64,000 nucleotides of DNA, taken from JAYPEY01 sp964519245. Lineage in GTDB: Bacteria; Verrucomicrobiota; Verrucomicrobiia; Limisphaerales; JAYPEY01. A program made the translations under genes and the position numbers. Every line of letters starts with the position of its first letter. Position 1 is the stretch's first letter. The stretch spans positions 26,885 through 90,884 of the forward strand of contig CAZFLK010000004.1 of the NCBI GenBank assembly GCA_964519245.1. Reading direction: 5' to 3'. Below the pieces are notes generated by a model. That model was not told the DNA's origin. It ran no database searches and worked only from the letters and a program-made list of their open reading frames with translations. Shown one piece after another: positions 51,258 through 64,000 of this stretch.

Positions 51258-64000
<12,743 letters not shown>

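Overview
The window looks like a chromosomal segment of a GC-rich Gram-negative bacterium of the Verrucomicrobia/PVC type. This is inferred from a prepilin-type protein with an H-X9-DG motif, futalosine-pathway menaquinone genes, very large secreted Calx-beta / delta-60 / P-domain proteins, and a C-terminal 'LEAS.DL..W' module. I saw no rRNA, tRNA, CRISPR array, IS element or phage gene.

Layout. (1) 1-3.1 kb: a pseudopilin-like protein with a strong terminator, an NAD-dependent sugar epimerase/dehydratase, and a lipoprotein N-acetylmuramoyl-L-alanine amidase. (2) 3.2-8.6 kb (+): a menaquinone cluster of ubiX/mqnM-like flavin prenyltransferase, a GT39-type membrane glycosyltransferase, UbiA/MqnP-like prenyltransferase, mqnE and mqnA, with several 4-base start/stop overlaps. 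mqnC lies apart at 24.3 kb. (3) 8.6-22.3 kb (-): a five-gene operon of secreted DUF11/SdrD-type proteins (182, 912, about 2006, 494 and 859 aa). The third has a predicted C-terminal outer-membrane beta-barrel, and a terminator-like hairpin separates genes two and three. (4) 22.7-24.2 kb (-): a NarL-type two-component system whose kinase is broken (GAF and HATPase halves joined out of frame), an intact response regulator and a coupled 75-aa membrane protein. (5) 25.4-30.6 kb: a membrane protein, biosynthetic arginine decarboxylase (speA), a PpiD-like periplasmic folding factor and a small lipoprotein. (6) 31-64 kb (-): three giant secreted proteins, namely a protein of more than 4240 aa running off the window, a 4776-aa protein joined to it by an ATGA overlap, and a kexin-like subtilase of about 1969 aa.

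Most notable is region 6. The delta-60 repeats fall into blocks of exactly seven (one block has fourteen), as expected for seven-bladed beta-propellers. The blocks are separated by runs of Calx-beta domains. Two propellers and a LamG domain appear to sit inside Calx-beta domains, and three propellers carry an extra module of about 90-130 residues that I cannot assign to a named family. All three giant proteins share a tail made of a CARDB-like segment, a P-domain, DUF11 and a C-terminal 'LEAS.DL..W ... RFYR' module, which may be a common export or anchoring signal. The DUF11 operon (region 3) is a second candidate surface-structure system.
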